From positions 1,240,001 through 1,304,000 of the forward strand of contig CAWATZ010000013.1 of NCBI GenBank assembly GCA_963784995.1: a stretch of 64,000 nt of DNA, read 5' to 3'. The stretch is from CAWATZ01 sp963784995. GTDB lineage: Bacteria > Planctomycetota > Planctomycetia > Gemmatales > Gemmataceae. The notes beneath the pieces are model-generated. The model was not told the DNA's origin. It saw only the letters and a program-made list of their open reading frames with translations, and did no database searches. Of the stretch, positions 25,429-33,521 are shown piece by piece (positions within the stretch are counted from its first letter, which is position 1; every line of letters begins with the position of its first letter). Position numbers and translations under genes: made by a program.

Positions 25429-27369
25429 TCAATACCCCTTCGCCTTGTCCACCACGCACAGCAGCCGCTCGCCGTTGACGAACCGCCGCACGTTCTCGCG
25501 GTACAGCCGCCATTGCCGCTCCCGCCCCTCCGGCGATTGCCCGCCGACGTGTTCCGAGATGACCGCGTTCGCCATCTTCCGCAGCGGACAGTCGGCCGGC
25601 AGCGGCTCCGGGTCGGTCACGTCCAGTCCGGCCCCGGCGATCTGCTTGCGCTGCAGCGCCTCCACCAGCGCTTCCGTCTGCACCAGCCCGCCCCGGCCGA
25701 CGTTGATCAGGAACGCTCCCTTCTTCATCGCCGCCAGCTGCTTCGCGCCAATCATGTCGCGCGTTTCCGGCGTCAGCGGGCACGCCAGCACCACCACGTC
25801 GGCCGTCGTCAGCAGCTCCATCAGCTTGCCGGGTTTGTCGAGGCTGAACACAAACGCGGGCCGGGCCATCTCCTTGGCGTCGATGGCCCGGACGCGCATG
25901 CCGAAGGCGTTGGCCCGCCGGGCGATCTGCGTGCCGATGCCGCCCAGGCCGACCACCAGCATCGTCTTGCCGTGCAGCTCCGTCCGGGTCAGGGCCGGCT
26001 CGCTGTCATGGGTTTGACGCAGGCCCCGCGTCAGGCTCAGCAGCAGGGCAAACGCCTGGTCGGCCACGTGCGGGCCCGCGATCCGGTTGGTGTTGGTCAG
26101 CACGATCGGGCCTTCCACCAGCTCGCGGAACAGCACCTTTTCCACACCCGCATGGCCGAACTGAATCCAGCGCAAGTTCTTGCCCGCCTTGACGATGTCG
26201 GCCGTGCAGTACCCAAGCACGGCGTCGGCGTCCCCGGCCACGCGGGCCGCTTCCGCCGCCGAGCGCACCGGGATGAACTCCACCTCGGGGGCGATCCCCT
26301 TCAGCTCCTCCAGCCGGGCCGGCATCAGCCCCGACGGAACCACGATCCGTTTGGGCTTGGTCCAGCCCGGCGTCTCCTTCGTCGGCGATGGCCCCTCGTA
26401 GACGCCAAAATCCTCGACCAGGTCCCACGGCATCACCCGCCCCGTCAGCTCGGCGTAGGCGTGCCGGACGTTGTCCGGCGACGGTTGCACCCCCGTCCAC
26501 TCCTTGTACCAGGGAAAGTCCAGGTCCTTGATGATGTCGCCGACAGGCTTGCGAGCGTCGATGCCCTTTTGCACTTCCTTGCGCAGCTCGACAAAGTAGC
26601 GTTTCTGCTTCTCCAGCAATTCCTTGCCGGCCAGCGGACCGTGCCCCGGCACGACCATCTTCACGTCCAGCTGCTGCATCCCCTCCAGGCAGCGAATCCA
26701 CGACTGGAGGTCCGAGTGGCCCATGAAGTTGTAGGCCCCATTGGTGCAGGCATCGCCGGTGCAAAGAACCTTGTGCTTTGGCAGGTAGGCCACCGCGTCG
26801 CCGATGGTGTGCGAGTGGCCGAAGTGTAGAAACTCGACCCGCTGCTTGCCGTCGTCCAGCACCAGCTTGTCGTCGAAGACCACCGTGGGCGCCTTGAGCC
26901 GGCTGTTGGCCACGTCCTTGCGGCCCATCGGCCCCTTGCCCGCCTCCGCGAACTCCTGGGGTCCGTTGGTCCGCAGCAGCCGGGCGCAGTTCGCCTGGGC
27001 CACGATGCTCGCTCCGGCATCGGCGAAGACCGCGTTGCCGTAGGCGTGATCGCCGTGGTGATGCGTGTCGAGGACGTAGCGGATCGGCTTGTCGGTCGTC
27101 TTGCGGATCGCCTCGATGACCTCGCCAGCCCCTTGTGGGAAGTTGGCGTCCACCACCGCCACGTAGTCCTCGAAGACGATCCAGGTGTGATTGCTGCCTC
27201 CGAAGGGGACCGATTTGTCGGTGGCACTGATCGACGAGTAACGGAAGAAGACGCCGGGTGCGATCTCGCGCACCTCGTTGAACTTCATCTTCGGCAGAGG
27301 CTCGGCAGCCGGGGCCGAGGAAATGACCAGGACCAGGCCGGCAAGGCCAGCCACCAGGAGGGTACGCAT
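25429..27369 (-). CDS. Exported fusion of metallo-beta-lactamase fold and D-2-hydroxyacid dehydrogenase
   Basis: The protein has 646 residues. The ATG at 27369 opens a signal peptide (LLVAGLAGLVLVISSAPAAE); GGAG is ~9 bases upstream. Residues ~25-300 are an MBL domain: THHHGDHAYG, HFGHSHTIGD, GDACTNG, VVPGHGPL, all metal ligands present. Residues ~350-646 are an NAD-dependent D-2-hydroxyacid dehydrogenase: GLGGIGTQIARRA nucleotide loop, catalytic Arg in NVGRGGLV, Glu in DVTDPEPLP and His in SEHVGG. The two domains follow without a clear linker. An NAD enzyme behind a signal peptide is unusual, since NAD is cytosolic; the compartment needs checking. The substrate is unknown. Confidence 0.85.
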   Translation of the reverse strand: MRTLLVAGLAGLVLVISSAPAAEPLPKMKFNEVREIAPGVFFRYSSISATDKSVPFGGSNHTWIVFEDYVAVVDANFPQGAGEVIEAIRKTTDKPIRYVLDTHHHGDHAYGNAVFADAGASIVAQANCARLLRTNGPQEFAEAGKGPMGRKDVANSRLKAPTVVFDDKLVLDDGKQRVEFLHFGHSHTIGDAVAYLPKHKVLCTGDACTNGAYNFMGHSDLQSWIRCLEGMQQLDVKMVVPGHGPLAGKELLEKQKRYFVELRKEVQKGIDARKPVGDIIKDLDFPWYKEWTGVQPSPDNVRHAYAELTGRVMPWDLVEDFGVYEGPSPTKETPGWTKPKRIVVPSGLMPARLEELKGIAPEVEFIPVRSAAEAARVAGDADAVLGYCTADIVKAGKNLRWIQFGHAGVEKVLFRELVEGPIVLTNTNRIAGPHVADQAFALLLSLTRGLRQTHDSEPALTRTELHGKTMLVVGLGGIGTQIARRANAFGMRVRAIDAKEMARPAFVFSLDKPGKLMELLTTADVVVLACPLTPETRDMIGAKQLAAMKKGAFLINVGRGGLVQTEALVEALQRKQIAGAGLDVTDPEPLPADCPLRKMANAVISEHVGGQSPEGRERQWRLYRENVRRFVNGERLLCVVDKAKGY

Positions 27370-27662
27370 GCTCAGGAACTCCGCAAACAACGAGGGAGAA
27401 GCATTGCCACTTTATGAGCGATCCCAAACAGGGGCAATGGCCGCTGCCTCACCAGGCGTCGGAGCGCCTTGATCGTCCGACGACCAGCGGCGGTTTCCGC
27501 TCGATCAATTCCTACTCGGTTCATGCAGTATACAGGTGAATCGGCATCCAGGACTGGATGCAGAGCAGTGTCGCCGTAACTCCTTGCCGGCAAACGAAAA
27601 AGCAATCGTCCTTCTGATGCGCCGGCTTTTCGGCTTTTTTCTTGGAATTTGTTGGTGAGCTG

Positions 27663-27678
27663 TGGCACGGGGCTTGCT
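27663..27678 (+). promoter_or_regulatory. Sigma-54 promoter
   Basis: TGGCACGGGGCTTGCT matches the -24/-12 consensus (TGGCAC, 5 bases, TTGC, T) at every conserved position. It lies in the gene-poor 27370-27797 gap, on the plus strand, with a T-rich stretch (CTTTTTTCTTGG) just upstream as often seen near such promoters. No plus-strand gene follows; a terminator does at 27738. Confidence 0.75.
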
Positions 27679-27689
27679 TCTGAGAGGAG

Positions 27690-27770
27690 TGGCTTCATTC
27701 CTCACCCGGCAACAAACGGGACCTGACCTTCATACTTGAACCCGAACCCCGATTGGGATTCGGGTTCTTT
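27690..27770 (+). ncRNA. Candidate sigma-54-dependent small RNA (~80 nt)
   Basis: The expected start, about 12 bases after the -12 element, is near 27690. The transcript would end at the hairpin 27738-27767 with its T run. No start codon with a ribosome site and a sensible frame was found inside. The evidence is only promoter plus terminator. Confidence 0.45.
27738..27770 (+). terminator. Hairpin with T run downstream of the sigma-54 promoter
   Basis: GAACCCGAA (27738-27746) pairs with TTCGGGTTC (27759-27767), loop CCCCGATTGGGA, which can extend the stem; then CTTTGG. It also lies just beyond the gyrB stop on the other strand and may terminate that operon too. Confidence 0.65.
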
Positions 27771-27797
27771 GGTTATCCCCCCAGCCGTTCCGTCCTG

Positions 27798-30350
27798 TCA
27801 CGCTCCGTGCCAATCGACGTCCTTGACCTTCATCGCATGTTCGATGATGAAGTCGCGGCGCGGCTCCACCTTGTCGCCCATCAGGGTACGGAAGATCTCG
27901 TCGGCCTTGATGGCGTCATCGAGCTGGACCTGGAGCAGGGTCCGCTTCTCGGGGTCGAGCGTGGTTTCCCACAATTCTTCGGAACCCATCTCCCCCAGAC
28001 CTTTGAATCGGGTGATGGTCATCCCTTTCTCACCCAGCCTGCGGATTTCAATAACCAGTTCGCGCAGGTGCAGCAGGGTGCGTTTCTGTTCCCCGCTCTC
28101 CAGGATCAGCCGGGGCGGCGGCTCCCGACCGGCAATTCGCGGCGCAGGCACCAAGTCGGCAGCCTTCAATCCGAAGCGGCGCAGTTCCTCCAGGGCCCGG
28201 TTGACCTTCCGCACCTCATGCAGTTCTTGCTCGCGGTATGTTTCCGTGACTGCATTGGTCCCGTTGGTCTGGCCATTGGTCGGACTGTGGCCCGCACCAT
28301 GACCGCCGGTCAGGTCGTCGATGGCCAGCGTCCGACCCAGCCTTTCCTGCTCCTGCCTAAACTGCAAAGCTTCCTCCGGGGTGTAACGGAAGACATCCCG
28401 CCCAGAAATCGTGAACCGGTAGAGCGGCAGCCCGCGCTCCCCGGCCTCGGCGATGAAGGTGTTCAGGTTCAGACCGCTTTGCTCCAGGATCACCAGCGAC
28501 TTTTCCAGCTGGGTGGTGATCTTCATCAGCTCGTTCAGTTCATTGCCTTCCAGCACCCTTGGAGCGGGTGGCTGACTCCCGTCCGTGGGAGGCGGAGGCA
28601 GGATCGTGAACCTTGTGTTGCGCAGACCGCGCTCCATCAGTTCCCGAGTCATCTGCTCCGCTGTCTGCACAAAGCGAGTTTCCTTCTTCTGAACCACCTT
28701 GTACAGGGGCGGCCGGGCCACGTAGATCCGGCCATCCACCACCAGTTGAGCCATCTGCCGATAGAAGAAAGTCAACAGTAGTGTACGGATGTGCTGACCA
28801 TCTACGTCAGCATCCGTCATTATTATTACCTTCCCGTATCGAATCTTGCTCGTGTCCTCGGTGTTGCCAATGTCGATGCCGATGGCCGAGATCAGGCTGG
28901 CGATTTCCTCGTTGTCCGCCAGCTTCTCCAGCCGGGCCTTCTCGACGTTGAGCGGCTTGCCCCGCAGAGGCAGCACCGCCTGGTATTCGCGGTCCCGACC
29001 GCCCTCGGCCGAGCCACCGGCGGAGTCGCCTTCCACCAGGAACAGCTCGGAGCCATCGCGGTCCCGGGTCGTGCAATCGTAGAGCTTGCCCGGCAGACCT
29101 CCGCCCGAGAGGATGCTCTTGCGGTCCTTGAGGGCCTTCTTGGCCTTGGCGGCAGCCTCGCGGGCCTCGGCCTCCAGGACCGCCTTCTTCATGATCACCT
29201 GGGATTCCTTGGGATGCTCCTCCAGGAATTTGCCCAGCGCCTCGCTCACCACCCCGGCAACGATTCCCTCGACCTCCGCATTGAGCAGACGCCGTTTTTC
29301 CTGGGAGTCAAAGCGCGGCTCCGGAACCTGAACGCTCAGCACCAGCGTCAAGCCCTTCCGGAAGTCGTCGCCAATCGGCGTGACGTTCTTGTAGTAGCCT
29401 TCGCGGTTGCCGTAGGCGGTCAGCGTGCGCGTCAGTGCTGTCCGGAAGCCGGTCAGGTGTGTACCGCCGTTCAAGTTCAGGGCGTTGTTGGTGTAGCAGC
29501 GATAGCGTTCTTCTTCAGTCTTGACGTACTGCAGCGCCACTTCCACCTGGACCTGGTCAACGGTCTTCTCAATGACGATCGGATTGGTGTGAATTGCATC
29601 CTCGGTGCGATTCATCCACTTGATAAACTCGGCCAGCCCGCCCTGGTAGTTGAAGACCTCTTTCTGGCCTGTGCGTTCGTCGTGGAGGCTCAGGACCAGG
29701 CCCTTGTTCAGGAACGCCAGCTCACGCAATCGGCTCTCGAGGATGTCATAATCAAAGGTCACGTCGTGGAAGAACGTGGGGTCGGGCCGGAAGCGAACGC
29801 GTGTGCCCGTTTGCTTGGAAGGGCCAATGTCGCGCACCGGAGTGATCGCCTTCCCCTCTTCGTACTCCTGAAGATAAATGCGCTCGTTCCGCTGGACCTG
29901 AGCCTCCGACCACTCACTCAGAGCAGTGACCGCCTTGGCGCCCATGCCGTGCAGACCGGCCGAGACCTTGTAAGTCCCCTTGCCGAACTTGGCACCAGCG
30001 CCGAGCTTGGTCATCACCACTTCCAGAGTTGAAATCTTCTCCTTGGGATGCTCCTCCACGGGAATGCCCCGGCCGTCATCGCTTACGCTCAGGCTGCCGT
30101 CCGTGTAGACCCGCACACCGATATGCTTGGCATGATGGGCCAGGAACTCGTCAACGCTGTTGGCCACCAGCTCAAAGACCAGGTGATGCAATCCCTTGAC
30201 GCCCAGTTCGCCAACGTAGACGCCCGGGTGCTTGCGAATGTGAGCCGCATCACGAAGGACGTCAACGTCCTTCGGAGTGTACTTCTCGGCTCCATTCAGC
30301 TCCGGCTCTCCACCGGACGCAACAGCAGTTGTTTCCATCGGTTCAGTCAT
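27798..30350 (-). CDS. gyrB: DNA gyrase subunit B
   Basis: The protein has 850 residues. The GHKL ATPase domain has NSVDEF (about 65-70), DDGRGIP (about 93) and the lid GLHGMGAKAVTALS. The transducer and TOPRIM parts follow with LVEGDSAGGSAEGGRDR (about 437), PLRGKPLNVEKA and TDADVDGQHI (about 508). The C-terminal motif RFKGLGEMGSEELWETT is present. An insert of about 200 residues between TOPRIM and this tail, including a linker rich in Gly/Thr/Asn, makes it longer than the usual ~640 residues, as in E. coli-type GyrB. With gyrA it introduces negative supercoils. It is the last gene of the dnaA-dnaN-dciA-gyrB run; ParE is the alternative, but context favours GyrB. Confidence 0.95.
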   Translation of the reverse strand: MTEPMETTAVASGGEPELNGAEKYTPKDVDVLRDAAHIRKHPGVYVGELGVKGLHHLVFELVANSVDEFLAHHAKHIGVRVYTDGSLSVSDDGRGIPVEEHPKEKISTLEVVMTKLGAGAKFGKGTYKVSAGLHGMGAKAVTALSEWSEAQVQRNERIYLQEYEEGKAITPVRDIGPSKQTGTRVRFRPDPTFFHDVTFDYDILESRLRELAFLNKGLVLSLHDERTGQKEVFNYQGGLAEFIKWMNRTEDAIHTNPIVIEKTVDQVQVEVALQYVKTEEERYRCYTNNALNLNGGTHLTGFRTALTRTLTAYGNREGYYKNVTPIGDDFRKGLTLVLSVQVPEPRFDSQEKRRLLNAEVEGIVAGVVSEALGKFLEEHPKESQVIMKKAVLEAEAREAAAKAKKALKDRKSILSGGGLPGKLYDCTTRDRDGSELFLVEGDSAGGSAEGGRDREYQAVLPLRGKPLNVEKARLEKLADNEEIASLISAIGIDIGNTEDTSKIRYGKVIIMTDADVDGQHIRTLLLTFFYRQMAQLVVDGRIYVARPPLYKVVQKKETRFVQTAEQMTRELMERGLRNTRFTILPPPPTDGSQPPAPRVLEGNELNELMKITTQLEKSLVILEQSGLNLNTFIAEAGERGLPLYRFTISGRDVFRYTPEEALQFRQEQERLGRTLAIDDLTGGHGAGHSPTNGQTNGTNAVTETYREQELHEVRKVNRALEELRRFGLKAADLVPAPRIAGREPPPRLILESGEQKRTLLHLRELVIEIRRLGEKGMTITRFKGLGEMGSEELWETTLDPEKRTLLQVQLDDAIKADEIFRTLMGDKVEPRRDFIIEHAMKVKDVDWHGA

Positions 30351-30410
30351 GGTTGTGTCCTCATCCTCGGGCGGAGGTCAGCCCTCCGCGAGGGTTATTC
30401 TGTCCCAGGC

Positions 30411-30737
30411 TCACTCAATGACCCCCGCGCGAAAGCGCAGGTCGGTCAGGGGCGTGTTCGGCAGCAGCCGGCGGAGCTGTTCCAGCAGCCGGCGCTTGTG
30501 GTAGTGAGCCAGTTCCTGCAATAACACCGCGTTATCGACAATCACTTCCAGCACCCCGCGGCGAAGGGCGCCAGGTTTGGTGTGGGGCGCGTGCTGCGCC
30601 CCCACCGCTTCACTCCAGGCCCGTTCCAGTTGCAGCCGTCCCTGCTGCCGGCCCCAGCCGCGGGCGGTGAACAGCCGGCTCAGGATCTCGCCCAGGGGTT
30701 CTGGGCCTTTCGGTTCTTCCGATTTCCGGAACGGCAT
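30411..30737 (-). CDS. dciA: DciA-type (DUF721) helicase-loading protein
   Basis: The protein has 108 residues. The DUF721 pattern is visible: LGEILSRLFTARGWG, LERAWSEAVGAQHAPHTKPGALRRGVLEVIVDNAVLLQELAHYHKRRLLEQL. DciA loads the replicative helicase DnaB in bacteria that lack DnaC. It sits between dnaN and gyrB, its typical place, with about 60 bases to gyrB. The symbol is by family and context. Confidence 0.82.
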   Translation of the reverse strand: MPFRKSEEPKGPEPLGEILSRLFTARGWGRQQGRLQLERAWSEAVGAQHAPHTKPGALRRGVLEVIVDNAVLLQELAHYHKRRLLEQLRRLLPNTPLTDLRFRAGVIE

Positions 30738-30775
30738 CGGTTCTCCCGCAAGTTCGAGCGTTCGGAAGAATTAAC

Positions 30776-30825
30776 GTAGGCCGGCCTTCCCAGGCCGGCC
30801 GGACGGGCTGGGAAGCCCGTCCTAC
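30776..30825. repeat. 50-bp palindromic repeat, copy 2 of 2
   Basis: It is identical over 50 bases to the copy at 3732-3781, 27 kb away, and lies between dnaN and dciA. The perfect match over this distance implies recent copying or gene conversion. Confidence 0.85.
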
Positions 30826-30846
30826 TTCATTTCTTTCCGATCGCTC

Positions 30847-31953
30847 TCACGTCAACGGCATCGCCAGGTACGTGTAGTTCGCTCCCGCACGGAACACCGC
30901 GGGCCGGCCCGGGTCGTCCATCTCCAGCGTCACCTCGCTATCGGCCGGCAGCACCTTGAGCATGTCCAGGACGTAGATCGGGTTGAAGTTGATCTGGACC
31001 GGCTTGCCGTCCAGGTCAATCGGCATGCTCACCTTGGAGCGGCCAGTCGTCTGCCCCTGGGCCTCCAGCGTCAGCTTGTTCTTGTCGAAGCGGAAGGTGA
31101 CGCGCTTGCTGTCCTCATCGGTCATGATGGCCGCTTGCCGGATTGCGGCCATGAACGGACCCACGGGCAGCACCACCCGGATCGACTGCTTGGCAGGCAG
31201 GATGCGCTTGTAATCGGGGAAGCGCCCCTCGACCAGCCGGCTGTAGATCACCGCCGTCTCGGTGCGGAACAGCACGTCATTGGGCCGGACACAAATCTTG
31301 ACCGTCTCCTCGGGGTCGCCCTGGAGATTGCGCTCCAGCAGGCTCATGGCCTTGGTCGGCACCACGGGAGCCTGTCCCTTGGTGCTGTGGTCGCCGGCCG
31401 GCATGGCCTGACCCTTCGCCAGGGCCAGCCGATGGCCGTCGGTGGCGACCAGCTTGATCTCGTCGCCGTCCAGCTCGACCAGAACGCCGCTCATCGTGTA
31501 GCGCGTGGCGGTGTCGGCCACGGCAAAGAGAGTTCGCCGGATCATCTCCCGCAGCGCCCCGGCCGTCAGCTCGTGGTACTTGTCCTCGTTGAAGCTGGGC
31601 CAGTCGGGGAACTGGCTCGGATCCTCGCCCGGCATCTCGAAGAACAGCGACTCGCCGGTGACCACGCAGGCACTGGCGTCGGCCGCCAGTTCCAGCTCGT
31701 TGTCCAGGCTCTCGCGAAGGATTTGGATCAGCTTGGCGGCGGGCAGGATGGCTTCGCCGGGTTCCTGAATGGTCAGGCTGACCACGTCCAGGCGAATGCC
31801 AAGCTCCAGATCGGTGGCCATCAAGGTGCAGCGGCCATCGCTGGCCACGGCTTTCAGGTTTTTCAGGATCGGCTTGACTTCCTTGGCCGGGATGGCGGCA
31901 CTGGCCAGCTGGCAGGCCGACAGCAGAACCTCACGCGGACAGATCGCCTTCAT
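30847..31953 (-). CDS. dnaN: DNA polymerase III beta sliding clamp
   Basis: The protein has 368 residues, the usual length. The three clamp domains are visible: N-terminal LLSACQLASAAIPAKEVKPILKNL, middle SFNEDKYHELTAGALREMIRRT with YTMSGVLVELDGDEIKLVATDGHRLA, and C-terminal end YTYLAMPL, where the (M)PL ending is family typical. The ATG at 31953 is chosen over a start 54 bases upstream because it begins the clamp fold (MKAICPREVLL). The gene is preceded by the candidate oriC and dnaA. Confidence 0.95.
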   Translation of the reverse strand: MKAICPREVLLSACQLASAAIPAKEVKPILKNLKAVASDGRCTLMATDLELGIRLDVVSLTIQEPGEAILPAAKLIQILRESLDNELELAADASACVVTGESLFFEMPGEDPSQFPDWPSFNEDKYHELTAGALREMIRRTLFAVADTATRYTMSGVLVELDGDEIKLVATDGHRLALAKGQAMPAGDHSTKGQAPVVPTKAMSLLERNLQGDPEETVKICVRPNDVLFRTETAVIYSRLVEGRFPDYKRILPAKQSIRVVLPVGPFMAAIRQAAIMTDEDSKRVTFRFDKNKLTLEAQGQTTGRSKVSMPIDLDGKPVQINFNPIYVLDMLKVLPADSEVTLEMDDPGRPAVFRAGANYTYLAMPLT

Positions 31954-32276
31954 ACGTCCTCCCTGCCTGTGTTCAGGGCTTTTCCAGCCCTTTTTCTCCA
32001 GAAACAAAACAAGAGTATTTATCTCCTCAGCAGCAGTAGTTAATACCCAGTGATTTCCGTTGACAACTGAAGGTCAAAGCAATGTAACTCCTTACTGGAT
32101 AGCGAGTTTCGTTCATGCCTGTCCTGTGGAAAACCTGTTGCGCCGCTGTTGCTGGGTCGTTGCCGGGCGGCGCGCATTCCGGGCGGTTTCTCGATTGCCC
32201 GGAACAGCCAGCCGGGCAGCAACGACAACCAACCGGCCAGTGACAATCCAGCAACAGGTTTTCCACCGTGCGATGC
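31954..32276. other. oriC: Candidate replication origin (oriC) between dnaA and dnaN
   Basis: The 323-base gap holds a perfect 16-bp inverted repeat, GTGGAAAACCTGTTGC at 32126-32141 and its complement at 32251-32266. The first arm with the preceding T reads TGTGGAAAA, one base from the DnaA box TGTGGATAA; the second contains TTTTCCACC. Between the arms are further inverted pieces (TTGCTGGGTCGTTGCC against GGCAGCAACGACAACC). AT-rich sequence at about 31995-32050 (ACAAAACAAGAGTATTTATC) could be the unwinding region. Location between dnaA and dnaN is the classical position. Confidence 0.55.
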
Positions 32277-33257
32277 TCAGACCAGCTCGGCATGCAATCG
32301 GCGGACAGCACCGGACACGGCACCGTCCTGGCCCAGGGCTTGCTCGACCTTCCGGCAGGCATGCAGGACGGTGCTGTGGTCCCGGCCGCCGAAGTAATCG
32401 CCAATCTGCTCCAGCGACAGCCCGGTAAGCTGGCGGGCAAGGTACATCCCAATCTGGCGGGGCAGCAGGGTGTCGCGGGAACGATCCCGGGATTGCAGTT
32501 GCCGGGTTTCCACCTGAAAGTACTCACTCACACTCCGTGCAATCCGCTCCATTGTGGGTCGATGCGCCTGGGCTTCGGTCTGGAAGTTTTCGGACACGAC
32601 TGCCACGGTCAGTTCCGGTTGCGTCCGGGCCAGCGTTTTCAGCCGCCCCAGGGCCCCTTCCAGGATTCGGCCGCTGCCCGGCAAGTTCTCGGCCAGCCAC
32701 TCCAGCACCTCCCGGGAAGGGCGCAGGTTGGACCGACGAGCCCGATCCGTCAGGAACAGCAGCCGGCTGGCCGGCGACAGCGGCAGCAAGCCAACCACCA
32801 GTCCGCTCGCCAGCCGGCTTGTAAGCCGGCCGGGCAAATCGGTCAGTTCGGCCGGGCCGAGTGTGGCCGTCACCACCAGCTGCCGTTGCCGGCTCTGGCA
32901 GCGATCGATCAGCCGGACCAGCGGCTCGATCACGCGCCCCGACAGGTGCTGCAAGTCTTCGACAATCACCAGGTCGGCCTGCAAGGCGCTGGCTAAACCA
33001 TCCTCCTCATCCTGTCCGGCGGCTTCGATCTGGTCTACGGCCAGGGTTGCCACCACCAGGTCGGGGCAATCGACCGTGGCTTTCTGGACCAGGGCCGAGA
33101 CCAGGTGGCTCTTTCCCGTACCCGAGGGGCCGTGCAGAAAGAGCGGATTCACGCTGCACCGGGCACGCCGTTGGCTGACGCCCTCGACCACCCGCTGCAC
33201 TGCGAAACACGCCAGCTGGTTTTCCGGCAGGGAAACCCAGTTCTGGAAGCTGAGCAT
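32277..33257 (-). CDS. dnaA: Replication initiator DnaA, short form
   Basis: The protein has 326 residues against about 450 usual. It begins inside domain III: FQNWVSLPENQLACFAVQRV, Walker A GPSGTGKSHL, Walker B-like LVIVEDLQHL, sensor and arginine finger region LPGRLTSRLASG. Domain IV ends with the DNA-binding signature GGRDHSTVLHACRKV. Domains I and II (helicase and partner binding) are absent. It lies at the head of dnaN-dciA-gyrB, so it is the likely initiator rather than an Hda-type protein. A good promoter lies at 33333-33361. Confidence 0.88.
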   Translation of the reverse strand: MLSFQNWVSLPENQLACFAVQRVVEGVSQRRARCSVNPLFLHGPSGTGKSHLVSALVQKATVDCPDLVVATLAVDQIEAAGQDEEDGLASALQADLVIVEDLQHLSGRVIEPLVRLIDRCQSRQRQLVVTATLGPAELTDLPGRLTSRLASGLVVGLLPLSPASRLLFLTDRARRSNLRPSREVLEWLAENLPGSGRILEGALGRLKTLARTQPELTVAVVSENFQTEAQAHRPTMERIARSVSEYFQVETRQLQSRDRSRDTLLPRQIGMYLARQLTGLSLEQIGDYFGGRDHSTVLHACRKVEQALGQDGAVSGAVRRLHAELV

Positions 33258-33332
33258 TGCTGTCCTACCCCAGTCTGGCGCTGTTCGGCTGGGTTCGGCA
33301 GCCCGGCCATCGGACAGCGACCAACAGGGATT

Positions 33333-33361
33333 ATTTTAGCGACTTTCCGGGATTTTCTCAA
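33333..33361 (-). promoter_or_regulatory. Candidate sigma-70 promoter of dnaA
   Basis: Read on the minus strand: TTGAGA (33361-33356), 17 bases, TAAAAT (33338-33333), ending 76 bases before the dnaA start. Confidence 0.6.
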
Positions 33362-33411
33362 GCACATTCGGTCAGACGCAAACTTTTGCAGGAAGAGGAG
33401 ATAAACTTCAT

Positions 33412-33511
33412 CCCAGGGCGATGCCCTGGGCTATCGTGTTGCGCCCCTTCGGGGCGGAAGACCACAAGCCCCGAAGGGGCGCAACACGATAGCCCAGGGC
33501 AGCGCCCTGGG
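33412..33511. repeat. 100-bp palindrome, family A copy 1 of 3
   Basis: Starts CCCAGGGCGATGCCCTGGGC and ends with the complement; the inner arm TATCGTGTTGCGCCCCTTCG pairs with its complement across a ~15-base loop. Closely related copies are at 49178-49276 and 62175-62280. It separates dnaA and the cysteine desulfurase gene. Confidence 0.9.
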
Positions 33512-33521
33512 TGCCCTGAGG

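Noticed and set aside
28791..30032. Long plus-strand open frame opposite gyrB
   Set aside because: It is a codon shadow of gyrB in high-GC DNA, with no ribosome site and no recognisable motif.
31954..32276. Exact TTATCCACA DnaA boxes
   Set aside because: None is present; only near matches occur in the inverted repeat, so the origin call is kept at moderate confidence.
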